This document shows positions 7,879 to 16,017 of a stretch of DNA of 55,758 nt, in pieces. Origin of the DNA: Bacteroidales bacterium Phil6 (GTDB taxonomy: Bacteria; Bacteroidota; Bacteroidia; Bacteroidales; F082); the NCBI GenBank assembly GCA_002633315.1, contig NWBN01000026.1, forward strand, positions 3,786 to 59,543, read 5' to 3'. The stretch's first letter is position 1. Each line of letters begins with the position of its first letter. The translations under genes were made by a program, and so were the position numbers. The notes below the pieces were generated by a model. It ran no database searches and was not told where the DNA came from. It saw only the letters and a program-made list of their open reading frames with translations.

Positions 7879-8877
7879 TTATTTGAGAAGTTTTCCTGCA
7901 ATCTTTCCGGTTGCCGCACCTGCCGCCGCACCCGTGAGTGCGCCCGCACGTGTCAGGTTGCGGTTGTATGCGGTTGTACCCCCGGCTGACACAATCCAGC
8001 CTGCCACTGTCGGAACGGTAAAGTAGCCCACGATGCCGATAATCATAAAGATTACATACACGGTACTGCTCCCGTCCGGTATGAAGTTCGGGTCGGAAAG
8101 CTGCTCGATGTCCTTCTGGAGCATCAGTGTCTGTATGCGTGCCAGCACGCTGCTGAACAAGTCCGACACGGGAAGCCACAGGTAAATCGAGATATAGCGT
8201 GAAATCCACTGGGTCAGCGTGCTTTGGAAACCGTCATAGACGGAAAGGGCGAACGCCAGCGGACCCAGTATCGAGAGCACTATCAGGAAGAACGTGCGCA
8301 GCGTGTCGATAATCAGCCCTGCCGCCTGAAAGAGTATTTCCAGCAGTTCCCTGAACCAGTCCCGGACGGATTTCTTGATGTTGTATGCCGCCCTGTCCAT
8401 GTACATGCCCGTCATGGTAACCATGTCGGAGGGCGACCAGCCCAGTTCCTCCAGTTGCCTGTCAAATTCCTCGTCCGAAGCGAGGTATGCCGTTTCCGGG
8501 CTTCGCATCAGGGCTTCGTACTCCAGCCTGTCTTTCTGTGCCCGGTACTCGTTCATGTCGAAGGTCTGCGTTTCCATAAGCTGGCTGCATCCTTTCACAA
8601 TCGGCGACAGCACCGTGTTGATAGTCCCCAGCACGAACGTGGGGAAGAACATGATGCACAGCCCCAGCGCAAAGGGGCGTAGAAGCGGGTACACGTCTAT
8701 GGCTTCCGCCCGTGCGAGCGACTGCCATACCTTGGCGGCTACATAGAACAGCGCACCCAGTCCGGCTATCCCTTTGGCTACCCCCGTCATGTTGCCGCAC
8801 AGGGGCATCATTTCGTCATACAGCACCCGCAGCACTTGGTGCAGGTTGTCAAAATCCACTGCTAACAACATAGGCAT
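7879..8877 (-). CDS. traJ: conjugal transfer protein TraJ (VirB6-like)
   Basis: 332 residues with several hydrophobic segments (for example near 37-55, 68-90, 190-225 and 265-290), the layout of VirB6/TrbL polytopic channel proteins. The C-terminus is rich in Gly/Ala (GALTGAAAGAATGKIAGKLLK). It forms the inner-membrane channel through which the DNA-relaxase complex passes. It lies 12 bases after traI. Confidence 0.92.
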   Translation of the reverse strand: MPMLLAVDFDNLHQVLRVLYDEMMPLCGNMTGVAKGIAGLGALFYVAAKVWQSLARAEAIDVYPLLRPFALGLCIMFFPTFVLGTINTVLSPIVKGCSQLMETQTFDMNEYRAQKDRLEYEALMRSPETAYLASDEEFDRQLEELGWSPSDMVTMTGMYMDRAAYNIKKSVRDWFRELLEILFQAAGLIIDTLRTFFLIVLSILGPLAFALSVYDGFQSTLTQWISRYISIYLWLPVSDLFSSVLARIQTLMLQKDIEQLSDPNFIPDGSSTVYVIFMIIGIVGYFTVPTVAGWIVSAGGTTAYNRNLTRAGALTGAAAGAATGKIAGKLLK

Positions 8878-8889
8878 GTCCGTTAGATG

Positions 8890-9519
8890 TTACCAGTAGC
8901 GTTCATCCGCCGAGCCGTAGAGAGCCAGCACTCTGTCGGTGTCGTTCTTTTTCTTTGCCCGCAGGTAGGACACGGAAATGTTCTTGCGGGTGTAGTAGTT
9001 CACGAGATTGCGGTAGTTCATCAGGCTTCGGTAGGCATTGTCGATGATTGCCAGCCGTTCGGCATCCGTCAGCGACATGCCCGTGATGTTCACGACATTT
9101 TTCAAGTCCTGAAGCACGTCCGAACTCTCGTCCAGCAGCATGGCATAGCCGGAGGATATGGTCGCCAGCTCGTCCGCCGTGAAATACGGGTCGGCGAGCA
9201 TGATTTGGTAGTTCCTGACGTAGATTTCGGATATTTCCGCCACCAGTTCGATGCTTTTCTTCACCTTGATACCGCCCTTGACGACATCATGCACGGATTT
9301 GAGCGCATCGTAATAGGCTTTCCCCTGCTGGAAAATCTTCTGCGTTTCCAGAAAGCCGTTCAGGGTGTTGGCTTTCGTTCCCGCCGTTTCCACAATCTGT
9401 TTGGCGGTGTTGATGATGCCCTGAGCCAAGTTGCCGGGGTCTGACACCACCCACTGGGCGGATGCCCTGCCCATGAAGCACAGGCATACCGCCATAAGAA
9501 GAATCGTTCTTTTCATCAT
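8890..9519 (-). CDS. traI: conjugal transfer protein TraI (DUF4141)
   Basis: 209 residues with a cleaved signal peptide (MMKRTILLMAVCLCFMGRASA) and a long helical body (IINTAKQIVETAGTKAN). DUF4141/TraI resembles the TrbJ/VirB5 group of periplasmic, helical minor-pilus or adhesion proteins. It overlaps the end of traH by 4 bases, so translation is coupled. Confidence 0.9.
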   Translation of the reverse strand: MMKRTILLMAVCLCFMGRASAQWVVSDPGNLAQGIINTAKQIVETAGTKANTLNGFLETQKIFQQGKAYYDALKSVHDVVKGGIKVKKSIELVAEISEIYVRNYQIMLADPYFTADELATISSGYAMLLDESSDVLQDLKNVVNITGMSLTDAERLAIIDNAYRSLMNYRNLVNYYTRKNISVSYLRAKKKNDTDRVLALYGSADERYW

Positions 9520-9866
9520 TTTTTGTTTTTAGGATTTGTAACACGCCTGTATTCGCCGCCGGGCAGGAGCGTTATCCGGTCGTTCTTTTTGTCGTAGGTG
9601 AACTGTATGCCGAAGCCTGTTTCAATGAACAGGCAGCCGTTCCGCTCTGTCACCGGATAAGTCGTTTCCAATACCCTGCCCCTGACATTCGCTTTACGGG
9701 TGACGGTGTATCTGCCGTCCGTTTCCGTGAGTGTGAAAGCCGGGTGTCCCCTGACGTGTACCCAGTCGCCCCGCATCCTTTCCAGTTCCTTGCTTTCACT
9801 GTCCTTGCAGCCAGCCAGCAGGCAGGCGGACAGCAGCGTGTAAATCAGGTTGTCCATTAATTTCAT
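9516..9866 (-). CDS. traH: conjugal transfer lipoprotein TraH (DUF3876)
   Basis: 116 residues with a lipoprotein signal (lipobox LLAGC, cysteine near residue 20) and a small beta-strand domain ending in GGEYRRVTNPKNKK. It lies between traG and traI, the usual place for the DUF3876 protein. The role is unknown; the lipid anchor suggests an envelope accessory factor. Confidence 0.85.
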   Translation of the reverse strand: MKLMDNLIYTLLSACLLAGCKDSESKELERMRGDWVHVRGHPAFTLTETDGRYTVTRKANVRGRVLETTYPVTERNGCLFIETGFGIQFTYDKKNDRITLLPGGEYRRVTNPKNKK

Positions 9867-9877
9867 ATCGTTTATTT

Positions 9878-12391
9878 TTAAGTGGTTGATAATAAGTGAT
9901 TTCTTTTGCTCTCCGCAAGCCGTTTGACAGCCAGTTCAAGGTTGCCGCCCAGCTTGTCGGCAAGGGCGAACAGTTCCGTTTTCTCGCTTTCTTCGGTCGT
10001 GTACGTGTAATATTCCTCCAGCGAAACTTCCGTTGCGTACACCGCCGACTGCGTGCCGCCCAGCGAGAAGAACACTTCCTTGTACTTCCGTCCGGGATGG
10101 TTCGCCATGTTGATGGACAATATTTGCGAACGTTCCTTGTCGGTCAGTCCCAAGAGGTTCTGTATGCTGTCGAACTTGTTGAGATATTTCCTTTGGTCTA
10201 ACAGAATCTTGCAGTCCGAATTGTTGATGATGCTCTCTTTCACGATAGGCGAGGAAATAATATCCTCCACTTCCTGCGTTACCACAATCGCTTCCCCGAA
10301 ATACTTTCGGACGGTTTTGTACAAGTATTTTATGTAGTCCGCCATGTTCGCCGACGCTATCGCTTTCCACGCTTCTTCAATCAGGATTAATTTTCTTATA
10401 CCCTTCAATTTGCGCATCTTGTTTATAAAGGCTTCCATGATGATGATGGTCGTTATCGGGAACAGTATCTTGTGGTCTTTGATATTGTCCAGCTCGAAGA
10501 CAATAAAGCGTTTGTGCAGCAAGTCCAGTTCCTTGTCGGAGTTGAGCAGGTAGTCATACTCGCCGCCCTTGTAATAGGGTTCAAGCACGTTCAGGAAACC
10601 GTCAATGTCAAAGTCCTTTTCCCTGACATTCTTCCGTTCAAGCTGTCTGCGGTATTCGTCCCGGACAAACTCGTAGAACGTGTTGAAGCAGGGTGTTACC
10701 GACCTGTCGCCCGTGATACGTTCGATATAGGCACTTACCGCATTGGACAACGCCACTTCTTCCGACCGCTTCGGGGCTTCATCGTCCCGCTTCCACAGGG
10801 TGAGTATAAGGGTCTTGATACTCTCTTTCTTCTCTATGTCGAATACCCCGTCCTCGACATAGAACGGGTTGAACGCTATCGGGTTCTCGTTGGTGTAGGT
10901 GAAATAAATCCCGTCCTCGCCGTGCGTGCGGTTGTGGATAAGCTGGCACAGCCCCAAATAGCTGTTGCCCGTATCTACCAGCAGCACATGCGCCCCCTGC
11001 TCGTAATACTGGCGTACCATGTGGTTGGTGAAGAAAGACTTCCCGCTGCCACTCGGCCCAAGTATGAACTTGTTGCGGTTGGTCGTGATGCCTTTCTTCA
11101 TGGGCAGGTCTGATATGTCGATGTGCAGCGGTCGCCCGCTTACCCTGTCCACCATTTTGATGCCAAAGGGCGAAAGCGAACTCTTGTAGTTCGTTTCTTC
11201 CACGAACAGGCAGAGAGCCTGCCCCAAGAACGTGTAGAAACTTTCTTCCGCCGGGAAGTCCCCCTCGTTGCCCGGTATGCCCGCCCAAAAGAGCGTGGGC
11301 GTATCGACCGTGTTGTGGCGTGGCTTGCATTCCATCAGGGCAAGCTGGCTTCCCACATCGTTGCGTATGCGTTTGAGTTCCTCCCGGTCATCGCTCCAAG
11401 CCATGACGTTGCAGTGGCAGCGCACGGAAACAAGCCCCTTGCTGTGCGCTTCGTTCAGGTACTCGTCTATCCATTCCTTGTTTATCTGGTTGGCACGGGA
11501 GTAGCGGGAAAGCGACTGCATGTTCCGGGCGGTCTGCTCGAACGTTTTCAGGTTTTCGGCATGGTCGTCTATGAAGATGTATTGGTTATAGACGTGGTTG
11601 CACGACAGCAGCACGCCCACCGGGGCGGCGAATGACAGGCGGCAGTCGCTCCGGTCGGTGGACAGCTTTTCAAACCGTGTGTCCGTACCGACCTTTTCCG
11701 GCAAATCTTCCACGTCCGAAAGCGTGTGCAGGCACAGTATGTCGTCCCCGACCCGCATTTCTTCCGGGTAAAGCCCGATGTCTTTCAGGCAGGTGGTATC
11801 TGTCTGCGAGAGCGAGAAATATTTCTCGATGATGCCAGCCTTTCCGTCCTGCCCGGTGATTTCCGGTGCCGCCAGCCGGGTAAGCGTGACAAACCCGCTG
11901 TCGTTCATGATCCTCTCAAACTGTCCGACCGCTTCGATGAATTTCATAGCCGTTTCTCTGTCCGCTATCTCCTGCGGAACAATCCTGCCCCGACAGAGGG
12001 TGGAGAAGTCGCTCTGTCGGCGGCTTCTCTCCCTTGTCGTCTTTGTCAGGAACAGGTAACAGTAATGGTTCAGAAACGGGCGTTCATTGAAGTGCCGCTC
12101 AAAACTCCGGGACAGGAAACTGAGTTCGTCCCTTCCGGTGTCGGGCTGGTAGTTCTCCGTGATGAAGAAGTCCTGCTTGTGTACTATGGAATAGTCGGGC
12201 AGTACCTTGATTGCCTTGTACCATGCCGAATGTATGGCTTCATATTCGGCACTGGTGACGGTGAACAGTTCGGGCAGTTCCACCCGGAAAGCCACCGTTA
12301 TGTCGGCATCCTTTGAAATGATGCAGCCGTTCTCCACCGCCAAAAGGGGAAATTTCCTTTCCAGCGTTGTAGCCTTTAACATATTCCTCAT
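9878..12391 (-). CDS. traG: conjugation ATPase TraG (VirB4-like)
   Basis: 837 residues. An N-terminal VirB4/CagE domain is followed by a RecA-like ATPase with Walker A GPSGSGKS near 445-452, Walker B KLILIEEAWKAI near 675 and the VTQEVEDI motif after it. VirB4 ATPases power assembly of the mating channel and pilus. The ATG overlaps the traF stop by four bases (coupled translation). Length is normal for this family and the motifs look intact, so the pore motor should work. Confidence 0.95.
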   Translation of the reverse strand: MRNMLKATTLERKFPLLAVENGCIISKDADITVAFRVELPELFTVTSAEYEAIHSAWYKAIKVLPDYSIVHKQDFFITENYQPDTGRDELSFLSRSFERHFNERPFLNHYCYLFLTKTTRERSRRQSDFSTLCRGRIVPQEIADRETAMKFIEAVGQFERIMNDSGFVTLTRLAAPEITGQDGKAGIIEKYFSLSQTDTTCLKDIGLYPEEMRVGDDILCLHTLSDVEDLPEKVGTDTRFEKLSTDRSDCRLSFAAPVGVLLSCNHVYNQYIFIDDHAENLKTFEQTARNMQSLSRYSRANQINKEWIDEYLNEAHSKGLVSVRCHCNVMAWSDDREELKRIRNDVGSQLALMECKPRHNTVDTPTLFWAGIPGNEGDFPAEESFYTFLGQALCLFVEETNYKSSLSPFGIKMVDRVSGRPLHIDISDLPMKKGITTNRNKFILGPSGSGKSFFTNHMVRQYYEQGAHVLLVDTGNSYLGLCQLIHNRTHGEDGIYFTYTNENPIAFNPFYVEDGVFDIEKKESIKTLILTLWKRDDEAPKRSEEVALSNAVSAYIERITGDRSVTPCFNTFYEFVRDEYRRQLERKNVREKDFDIDGFLNVLEPYYKGGEYDYLLNSDKELDLLHKRFIVFELDNIKDHKILFPITTIIIMEAFINKMRKLKGIRKLILIEEAWKAIASANMADYIKYLYKTVRKYFGEAIVVTQEVEDIISSPIVKESIINNSDCKILLDQRKYLNKFDSIQNLLGLTDKERSQILSINMANHPGRKYKEVFFSLGGTQSAVYATEVSLEEYYTYTTEESEKTELFALADKLGGNLELAVKRLAESKRNHLLSTT

Positions 12392-12723
12392 GGTCTTTCT
12401 TCCTTTCTTTTTTTATAGGTGAATAATCTGGGTATCGCCTTTCGGCTGATGATGAAGCGGGGATGTCTTTTGCGGGCGGCAGCTTTCATCAGTCCGTGCG
12501 TGCCGTACTTGGCGTTGAGCCGGAACGTCTGCCATACGAGCAGCAGCGAAGCCGACACGATGAAACCGATACATAGCCACTGGTTCACGCCTGCCATGAA
12601 CAGGACGATGAACACCACGAACACGGCGAGCAAGCCGCCCGCAAAGATGAAAAGGTACTGGCTTTTCAGCCCCTTGAACTCCACCGGCTTCCCGATACCC
12701 CTGTTTACCGGATATTCAGACAT
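12388..12723 (-). CDS. traF: conjugal transfer protein TraF (VirB3-like, DUF4133)
   Basis: 111 residues from MSEYPVNRGIGKPVEFKG, the conserved start of DUF4133 proteins; the longer in-frame extension to 12771 would overlap traE. Two adjacent hydrophobic segments (about 25-65) and a basic tail (FIISRKAIPRLFTYKKRKEE) match VirB3-type inner-membrane subunits that work with the VirB4 ATPase encoded next. Confidence 0.92.
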   Translation of the reverse strand: MSEYPVNRGIGKPVEFKGLKSQYLFIFAGGLLAVFVVFIVLFMAGVNQWLCIGFIVSASLLLVWQTFRLNAKYGTHGLMKAAARKRHPRFIISRKAIPRLFTYKKRKEERP

Positions 12724-12733
12724 AGCCGCCGTT

Positions 12734-13030
12734 TTAGAGGAAGAACGAACGCAGGATAGTGGCGGCGACAATCAGGAAGATGCACGCCCCGAACCAGCTT
12801 GCGGCGGTCTTGCTGGTATCGGGGTCACCGCTTGAGAACTTGTTATACACTTTTACACCGCCAATCAAGCCGCATACCGCCCCGATTGCGTACACCAGCT
12901 TTGTTCCGGGGTCGAAGTAGCTGGTTATCATGTTGGTGGCTTCGGTAATGCCCGCCTGTCCGTTACCTTGTGCGTAGGCACTTACCACAGCGGCAAGGAG
13001 AGCCGCCGACAAAAAGATTTTCTTTTTCAT
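12734..13030 (-). CDS. traE: conjugal transfer protein TraE (VirB2-like, DUF4134)
   Basis: 98 residues starting MKKKIFLSAALLAAVVSAYA (signal peptide), then two membrane segments, including KLVYAIGAVCGLIGGVKVYN and CIFLIVAATIL. This is the pilin-like layout of DUF4134 and VirB2. The start at 13030 is set by the signal peptide; an upstream in-frame ATG at 13120 lacks support. A ~290-base gap with a conserved 20-bp element (13093-13112) precedes it, so a separate traE promoter is possible. Confidence 0.92.
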   Translation of the reverse strand: MKKKIFLSAALLAAVVSAYAQGNGQAGITEATNMITSYFDPGTKLVYAIGAVCGLIGGVKVYNKFSSGDPDTSKTAASWFGACIFLIVAATILRSFFL

Positions 13031-13092
13031 TGCGAATTGGATTTTAATGCCGGGACAGCGGGTGGATAGTCCGCTGCCGCACGGCGGATGAA

Positions 13093-13112
13093 TAATTTGA
13101 AATTTTAGTGGT
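13093..13112 (-). repeat. ICE-wide 20-bp element, copy 2 (before traE)
   Basis: Minus-strand ACCACTAAAATTTCAAATTA, about 65 bases upstream of the traE start. It differs from the copy before traN at one position. Confidence 0.6.
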
Positions 13113-13191
13113 TGCGGCACGGATGCCGTCTGTTGGTATCAGTATTGCCAATCAACCGTAATCACGTTGCTTCATATCGTTACTTGTTATG

Positions 13192-13818
13192 TTACAGATA
13201 CTCGTTCATGTCGAACGCTTCGTATTCCCCGCTGGTATTGCCAGTTCCGGCGGGAGTAGCCGCAGCCAGTTCCGCTTCGTTGCGTCCCAGCAGTTCCGCC
13301 ACCTTTGCCAGCCCGCCGTTGATGTTCTCCACTACCGCATCGTAGAGGTTCGTCCCCTCAATCCGAGCCAGCGTCACGGCGGCTTGCCGCTGTTCCGCTT
13401 CGGTGGAGTTGTCGGCGTTCGCCGTGCGTACCGTTTCGCCCAGTTCCTCAAAGCTCACGCCCGCAGCCCTGCCCGTATCATCGTACCCGTCCATGTACCC
13501 GGATATTTCCTCGTCCTCGTAATCGGGCTCGTCATCCCCGTAGTCGGGCGTTTCGTCCGGTTGTCCGGCAGCTTGCGCCCCAAAAATAGTATCATTTTCA
13601 GCCGCTTGCGGGAGGTGTCCCGATTTGTCCTGCACTGTCCCGATTAGTCCACCCTTGTAGCGGCTCTCGCCTATCAGCGTGTAGCCGTCCGCCTGACTTT
13701 CGGGAACGGTTTTATCATTTGTTCCCTTTTCGGAACGCCTGTTGTCCGCATGGCGATACCACAGCCACAGGGCGATATAGTACACCAGAAGCCCGGTAAG
13801 TATGCAATAGGTTACCAT
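13192..13818 (-). CDS. conjugal transfer protein, TraC/TraD position
   Basis: 208 residues from MVTYCILTGLLVYYIALWLW, a start just after the traB stop (2-base gap). One N-terminal membrane segment (2-22) is followed by a long, low-complexity, acidic cytoplasmic or periplasmic part (DYGDDEPDYEDEEISGYMD) and a C-terminus rich in Ala/Glu. Genes in this place between traB and traE are called traC or traD in related ICEs; I cannot tell which. Two copies of a 15-bp motif with 20-bp period lie inside it (13616-13650). Confidence 0.7.
   Translation of the reverse strand: MVTYCILTGLLVYYIALWLWYRHADNRRSEKGTNDKTVPESQADGYTLIGESRYKGGLIGTVQDKSGHLPQAAENDTIFGAQAAGQPDETPDYGDDEPDYEDEEISGYMDGYDDTGRAAGVSFEELGETVRTANADNSTEAEQRQAAVTLARIEGTNLYDAVVENINGGLAKVAELLGRNEAELAAATPAGTGNTSGEYEAFDMNEYL
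13616..13650. repeat. paired 15-mer, locus 1 (inside the traC/D-like gene)
   Basis: TGTCCCGATTTGTCC at 13616-13630 and TGTCCCGATTAGTCC at 13636-13650, a 20-bp period (two helical turns). The same tandem pair recurs at 15287-15321 and, inverted and more degenerate, at 21078-21112. Confidence 0.7.
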
Positions 13819-13820
13819 AG

Positions 13821-14249
13821 TCAGACAGGCTTTTGGAAGTGGCTTTCGTACAAGGCGTTTATCTCGTCTTGGTACTGTTCGAAGTGCCGCAGCAGAATAT
13901 TTTCCACGTAGCTGCTTACCGTCACCTTGCGCCCGCCTATCACCGTCACGATACGCATCAGTTTCTCGTGGGTGGCTCGGCTCACGTACAAGGGTTGTCG
14001 GTCTGTCAGTTCCACTTTCTGGAAGTAGGTTTCCCGGTAATCGCCCGTACAACCCTTGCGCCTGCGGGGTGTCGGTTTCTCCATCCGTACCGTTTCCGTT
14101 TGTTGTCCCTCTTGGGGGATGCCCGTTTCGCCGCCGGGGTTCGGTATGTCCTCCGGCTGCTTGTCCTGCTTGGCGGGGACACCCTGCGAGATAAGTTCCC
14201 GCATGAAATCCTCGTCTATTTTCGGCAGAGTGCCGTTTTGCTTTGCCAT
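13821..14249 (-). CDS. traB: conjugal transfer protein TraB (DUF3408)
   Basis: 142 residues: an acidic or proline-rich N-terminus, a basic patch (TPRRRKGC) and a C-terminal helical domain (ATHEKLMRIVTVIGGRKVTV) that looks like a ribbon-helix-helix fold. DUF3408 proteins accompany the ParA-like TraA in Bacteroidota ICEs. By analogy it could be the DNA-binding partner of TraA; that is inference. It starts one base before the traA stop codon region ends. Confidence 0.85.
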   Translation of the reverse strand: MAKQNGTLPKIDEDFMRELISQGVPAKQDKQPEDIPNPGGETGIPQEGQQTETVRMEKPTPRRRKGCTGDYRETYFQKVELTDRQPLYVSRATHEKLMRIVTVIGGRKVTVSSYVENILLRHFEQYQDEINALYESHFQKPV

Positions 14250-14250
14250 A

Positions 14251-15021
14251 TCATTGTAATTTAATGTAATACATCATTTCTGTTATCAGTTCTTCCAAGT
14301 TGCTGCCCCTTACCAGCGGGCGGCTGGCGGGAAAGAGCGTGGAGCGGAACACCGCCTTCCTGTCCGTCACCAGTTCTTTTTTGTAGCGTTTGGTGTCGGG
14401 GATAAAGGTTTTCATCAGCGGCAGTTCCAGTTCCTTTATCGTCTTGTCATAGGCGGCATAGAGGTCGGTTTTCTCCCGACCGTCCACCATGTTCCAGAAG
14501 AGGTACAGCCCGGCAAGTCGGCAGGCTTCATTCCTCACCAGCAGCTTTTGGATAGCCACCGCAAACGACAGGCTGCTTTCAAGAACCACCTTATCGGCGG
14601 AAATCGGGGTGAAGATATAGTCCATGCCCGCAAGGGAGTTTATCACGCCCTCGCTGTTCACCGTGCCCGGCAGGTCAAAAAACACGATGTCCGGTACGTG
14701 TCCGGCTTCTGCCGTATATCCGTCAGCCGTGGCTATCGCCTTTTCGGGCGAACTGCACAGCACCGGGTAGGCTTTCTTCCCCAGACGGGTGAACTGTTCA
14801 TACGCCATGCGCTTGTAATCCTCGTCCGCCCCGACCTGTTCGGCATCCCGCTTGCGCATCCCGGCAATGGAATGTTGCGGGTAGTCGCAATCGACTACCG
14901 CCACATCGTAGCCTTTGAGGTAATAGAGGTAACTCGCCGCAAGCACGGTAAAGGTGGTTTTGCCGACCCCGCCCTTCTGGGTGGAAAAGGCGACATAAAG
15001 GGGTGTTTTCTCGTTTTCCAT
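14251..15021 (-). CDS. traA: ParA-family ATPase TraA
   Basis: 256 residues from MENEKTPLYVAFSTQKGGVG, the family's usual start; the extension to 15072 looks spurious. The deviant Walker A KGGVGKTT lies near residues 15-22, followed by VAVVDCDYPQHS and a Walker B-like DIVFFDLPGT. ParA-type ATPases position DNA or protein complexes. In CTnDOT, TraA heads the tra operon and is not part of the pore itself. Upstream (15085-15250) lies a cluster of short direct and inverted repeats, a possible binding platform for TraA/TraB. Confidence 0.92.
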   Translation of the reverse strand: MENEKTPLYVAFSTQKGGVGKTTFTVLAASYLYYLKGYDVAVVDCDYPQHSIAGMRKRDAEQVGADEDYKRMAYEQFTRLGKKAYPVLCSSPEKAIATADGYTAEAGHVPDIVFFDLPGTVNSEGVINSLAGMDYIFTPISADKVVLESSLSFAVAIQKLLVRNEACRLAGLYLFWNMVDGREKTDLYAAYDKTIKELELPLMKTFIPDTKRYKKELVTDRKAVFRSTLFPASRPLVRGSNLEELITEMMYYIKLQ

Positions 15022-15084
15022 ATTGCTTCCGTTCATTATTGGTTGATATATTTGTTTATTGCTTCCAATCATTCGGGCTTTCCA

Positions 15085-15250
15085 TATTGCAGGCTTGAAA
15101 TATGGAAAGACTGCTTTATTTCAATCTTGCTTTCCTGCTTTCATTCTTTCTTGAAATCCAGCAATCACGTTTTCTTGAAATCCTGCTTTCAACCGTTCTT
15201 GCCTGATTGAAATGTGTCTTTCAATCTTGCTTTCAATCTTGAAATTTTAT
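15085..15250. repeat. short repeat cluster upstream of traA
   Basis: TTTCAATCTTGCTTTC occurs at 15119-15134 and again exactly 100 bases on at 15219-15234. TTTCTTGAAATCC occurs at 15147-15159 and 15171-15183 (24-bp period). Further partial and inverted copies (TTGAAAT/ATTTCAA) fill the stretch. It covers the expected traA promoter region. The layout resembles iteron or centromere-like binding sites. Confidence 0.6.
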
Positions 15251-15286
15251 GCAAATAAAAGGAGAAAAAACGTCCGTTTTTAGATG

Positions 15287-15321
15287 TGTCCCGATTTGTC
15301 CTTTCGTGTCCCGGTTTGTCC
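15287..15321. repeat. paired 15-mer, locus 2 (between traA and mobA)
   Basis: TGTCCCGATTTGTCC at 15287-15301 and TGTCCCGGTTTGTCC at 15307-15321, again with 20-bp period. It lies in the divergent region between the tra and mob operons. Confidence 0.75.
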
Positions 15322-15344
15322 GCCAACTGCCTATTTTACAGCAT

Positions 15345-15594
15345 TATAAATTACCGTTACTTTGCAGTGGAGTAACGAGCCGCAAGGGGTAAAGACGTGT
15401 AACGGTGCTGGTGAACGGCAGGGCTTGCCGCCTGATGCAGACCCCAATCCGTCCCGGACGGATTTTCGATTTTCGCCAGAAAATAGCAAGGTGTGTTTCG
15501 TGGCACACGAAACCGTTTTCCGTGCCTGAAAACGCCTTGCCCCTTGCGGGGGTAAAAACCACTCCGAAGTCGTGATTTTTTAATTCAAGGAAGT
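15345..15594. other. probable origin of transfer (oriT) and mob leader
   Basis: Directly upstream of mobA, where CTnDOT has its oriT. Inverted repeats are dense: AATCCGTC/GACGGATT (15446-15464, 3-nt loop), GTTTCGTG/CACGAAAC (15495-15513, 3-nt loop), and a long-range pair GCCGCAAGGGG near 15370 with CCCCTTGCGG near 15541. A promoter-like TTACTTTGC near 15356 could serve mobA. The nick site cannot be told from sequence alone. Confidence 0.6.
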
Positions 15595-16017
15595 ATGGAA
15601 ACAAGGAAAAACAGCAAGGGCGGTCGCCCCGCCCTCCAAGACCCGGCGAAACATCGCCATGTCCTTTACCTGAACGACCGGGAGAACGCCCGCTTCCTCT
15701 CGCAGTGGGAACAGTCGGGCGTTTCGAGCAAGTCCCGTTTCATCGCCGCACGTATCTTCGGCGAGCCGTTCCGGGTGGTGAAAGTGGACAAGTCGGCGGT
15801 CGAGTATTGCGCCCGACTGACCGAGTTTTATGCACAATTCAGAGCGGTAGCGGTCAATTACAACCAAGTGGTAAAGGCTCTAAATAGTAACTTTTCGGAG
15901 AAAAAGGCACTGGCTTTTCTCTATAAGCTGGAGAAAGCGACTACCGAACTGGCTATGTTGAACCGTCAGGTTATAGACCTGACAAACGAGTGCAGGGAAC
16001 TATGGTTGCCAAAATAA
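15595..16017 (+). CDS. mobA: relaxosome accessory protein MobA
   Basis: 140 residues, basic N-terminus (METRKNSKGGRP) then a ribbon-helix-helix-like region and a long helix. This is the small DNA-binding accessory protein encoded before the relaxase in Bacteroidota ICEs; it loads the relaxase on oriT. Its 3' end overlaps the relaxase start by 16 bases, so the two are translationally coupled. Confidence 0.88.
   Translation: METRKNSKGGRPALQDPAKHRHVLYLNDRENARFLSQWEQSGVSSKSRFIAARIFGEPFRVVKVDKSAVEYCARLTEFYAQFRAVAVNYNQVVKALNSNFSEKKALAFLYKLEKATTELAMLNRQVIDLTNECRELWLPK

Noticed and set aside
14548..15210. Plus-strand frame opposite traA
   Set aside because: Mirror of the ParA coding frame; the part beyond traA is translated repeat DNA.
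15085..15250. CRISPR array
   Set aside because: Repeats are short, degenerate and of mixed orientation without uniform spacers; no cas genes in the window.
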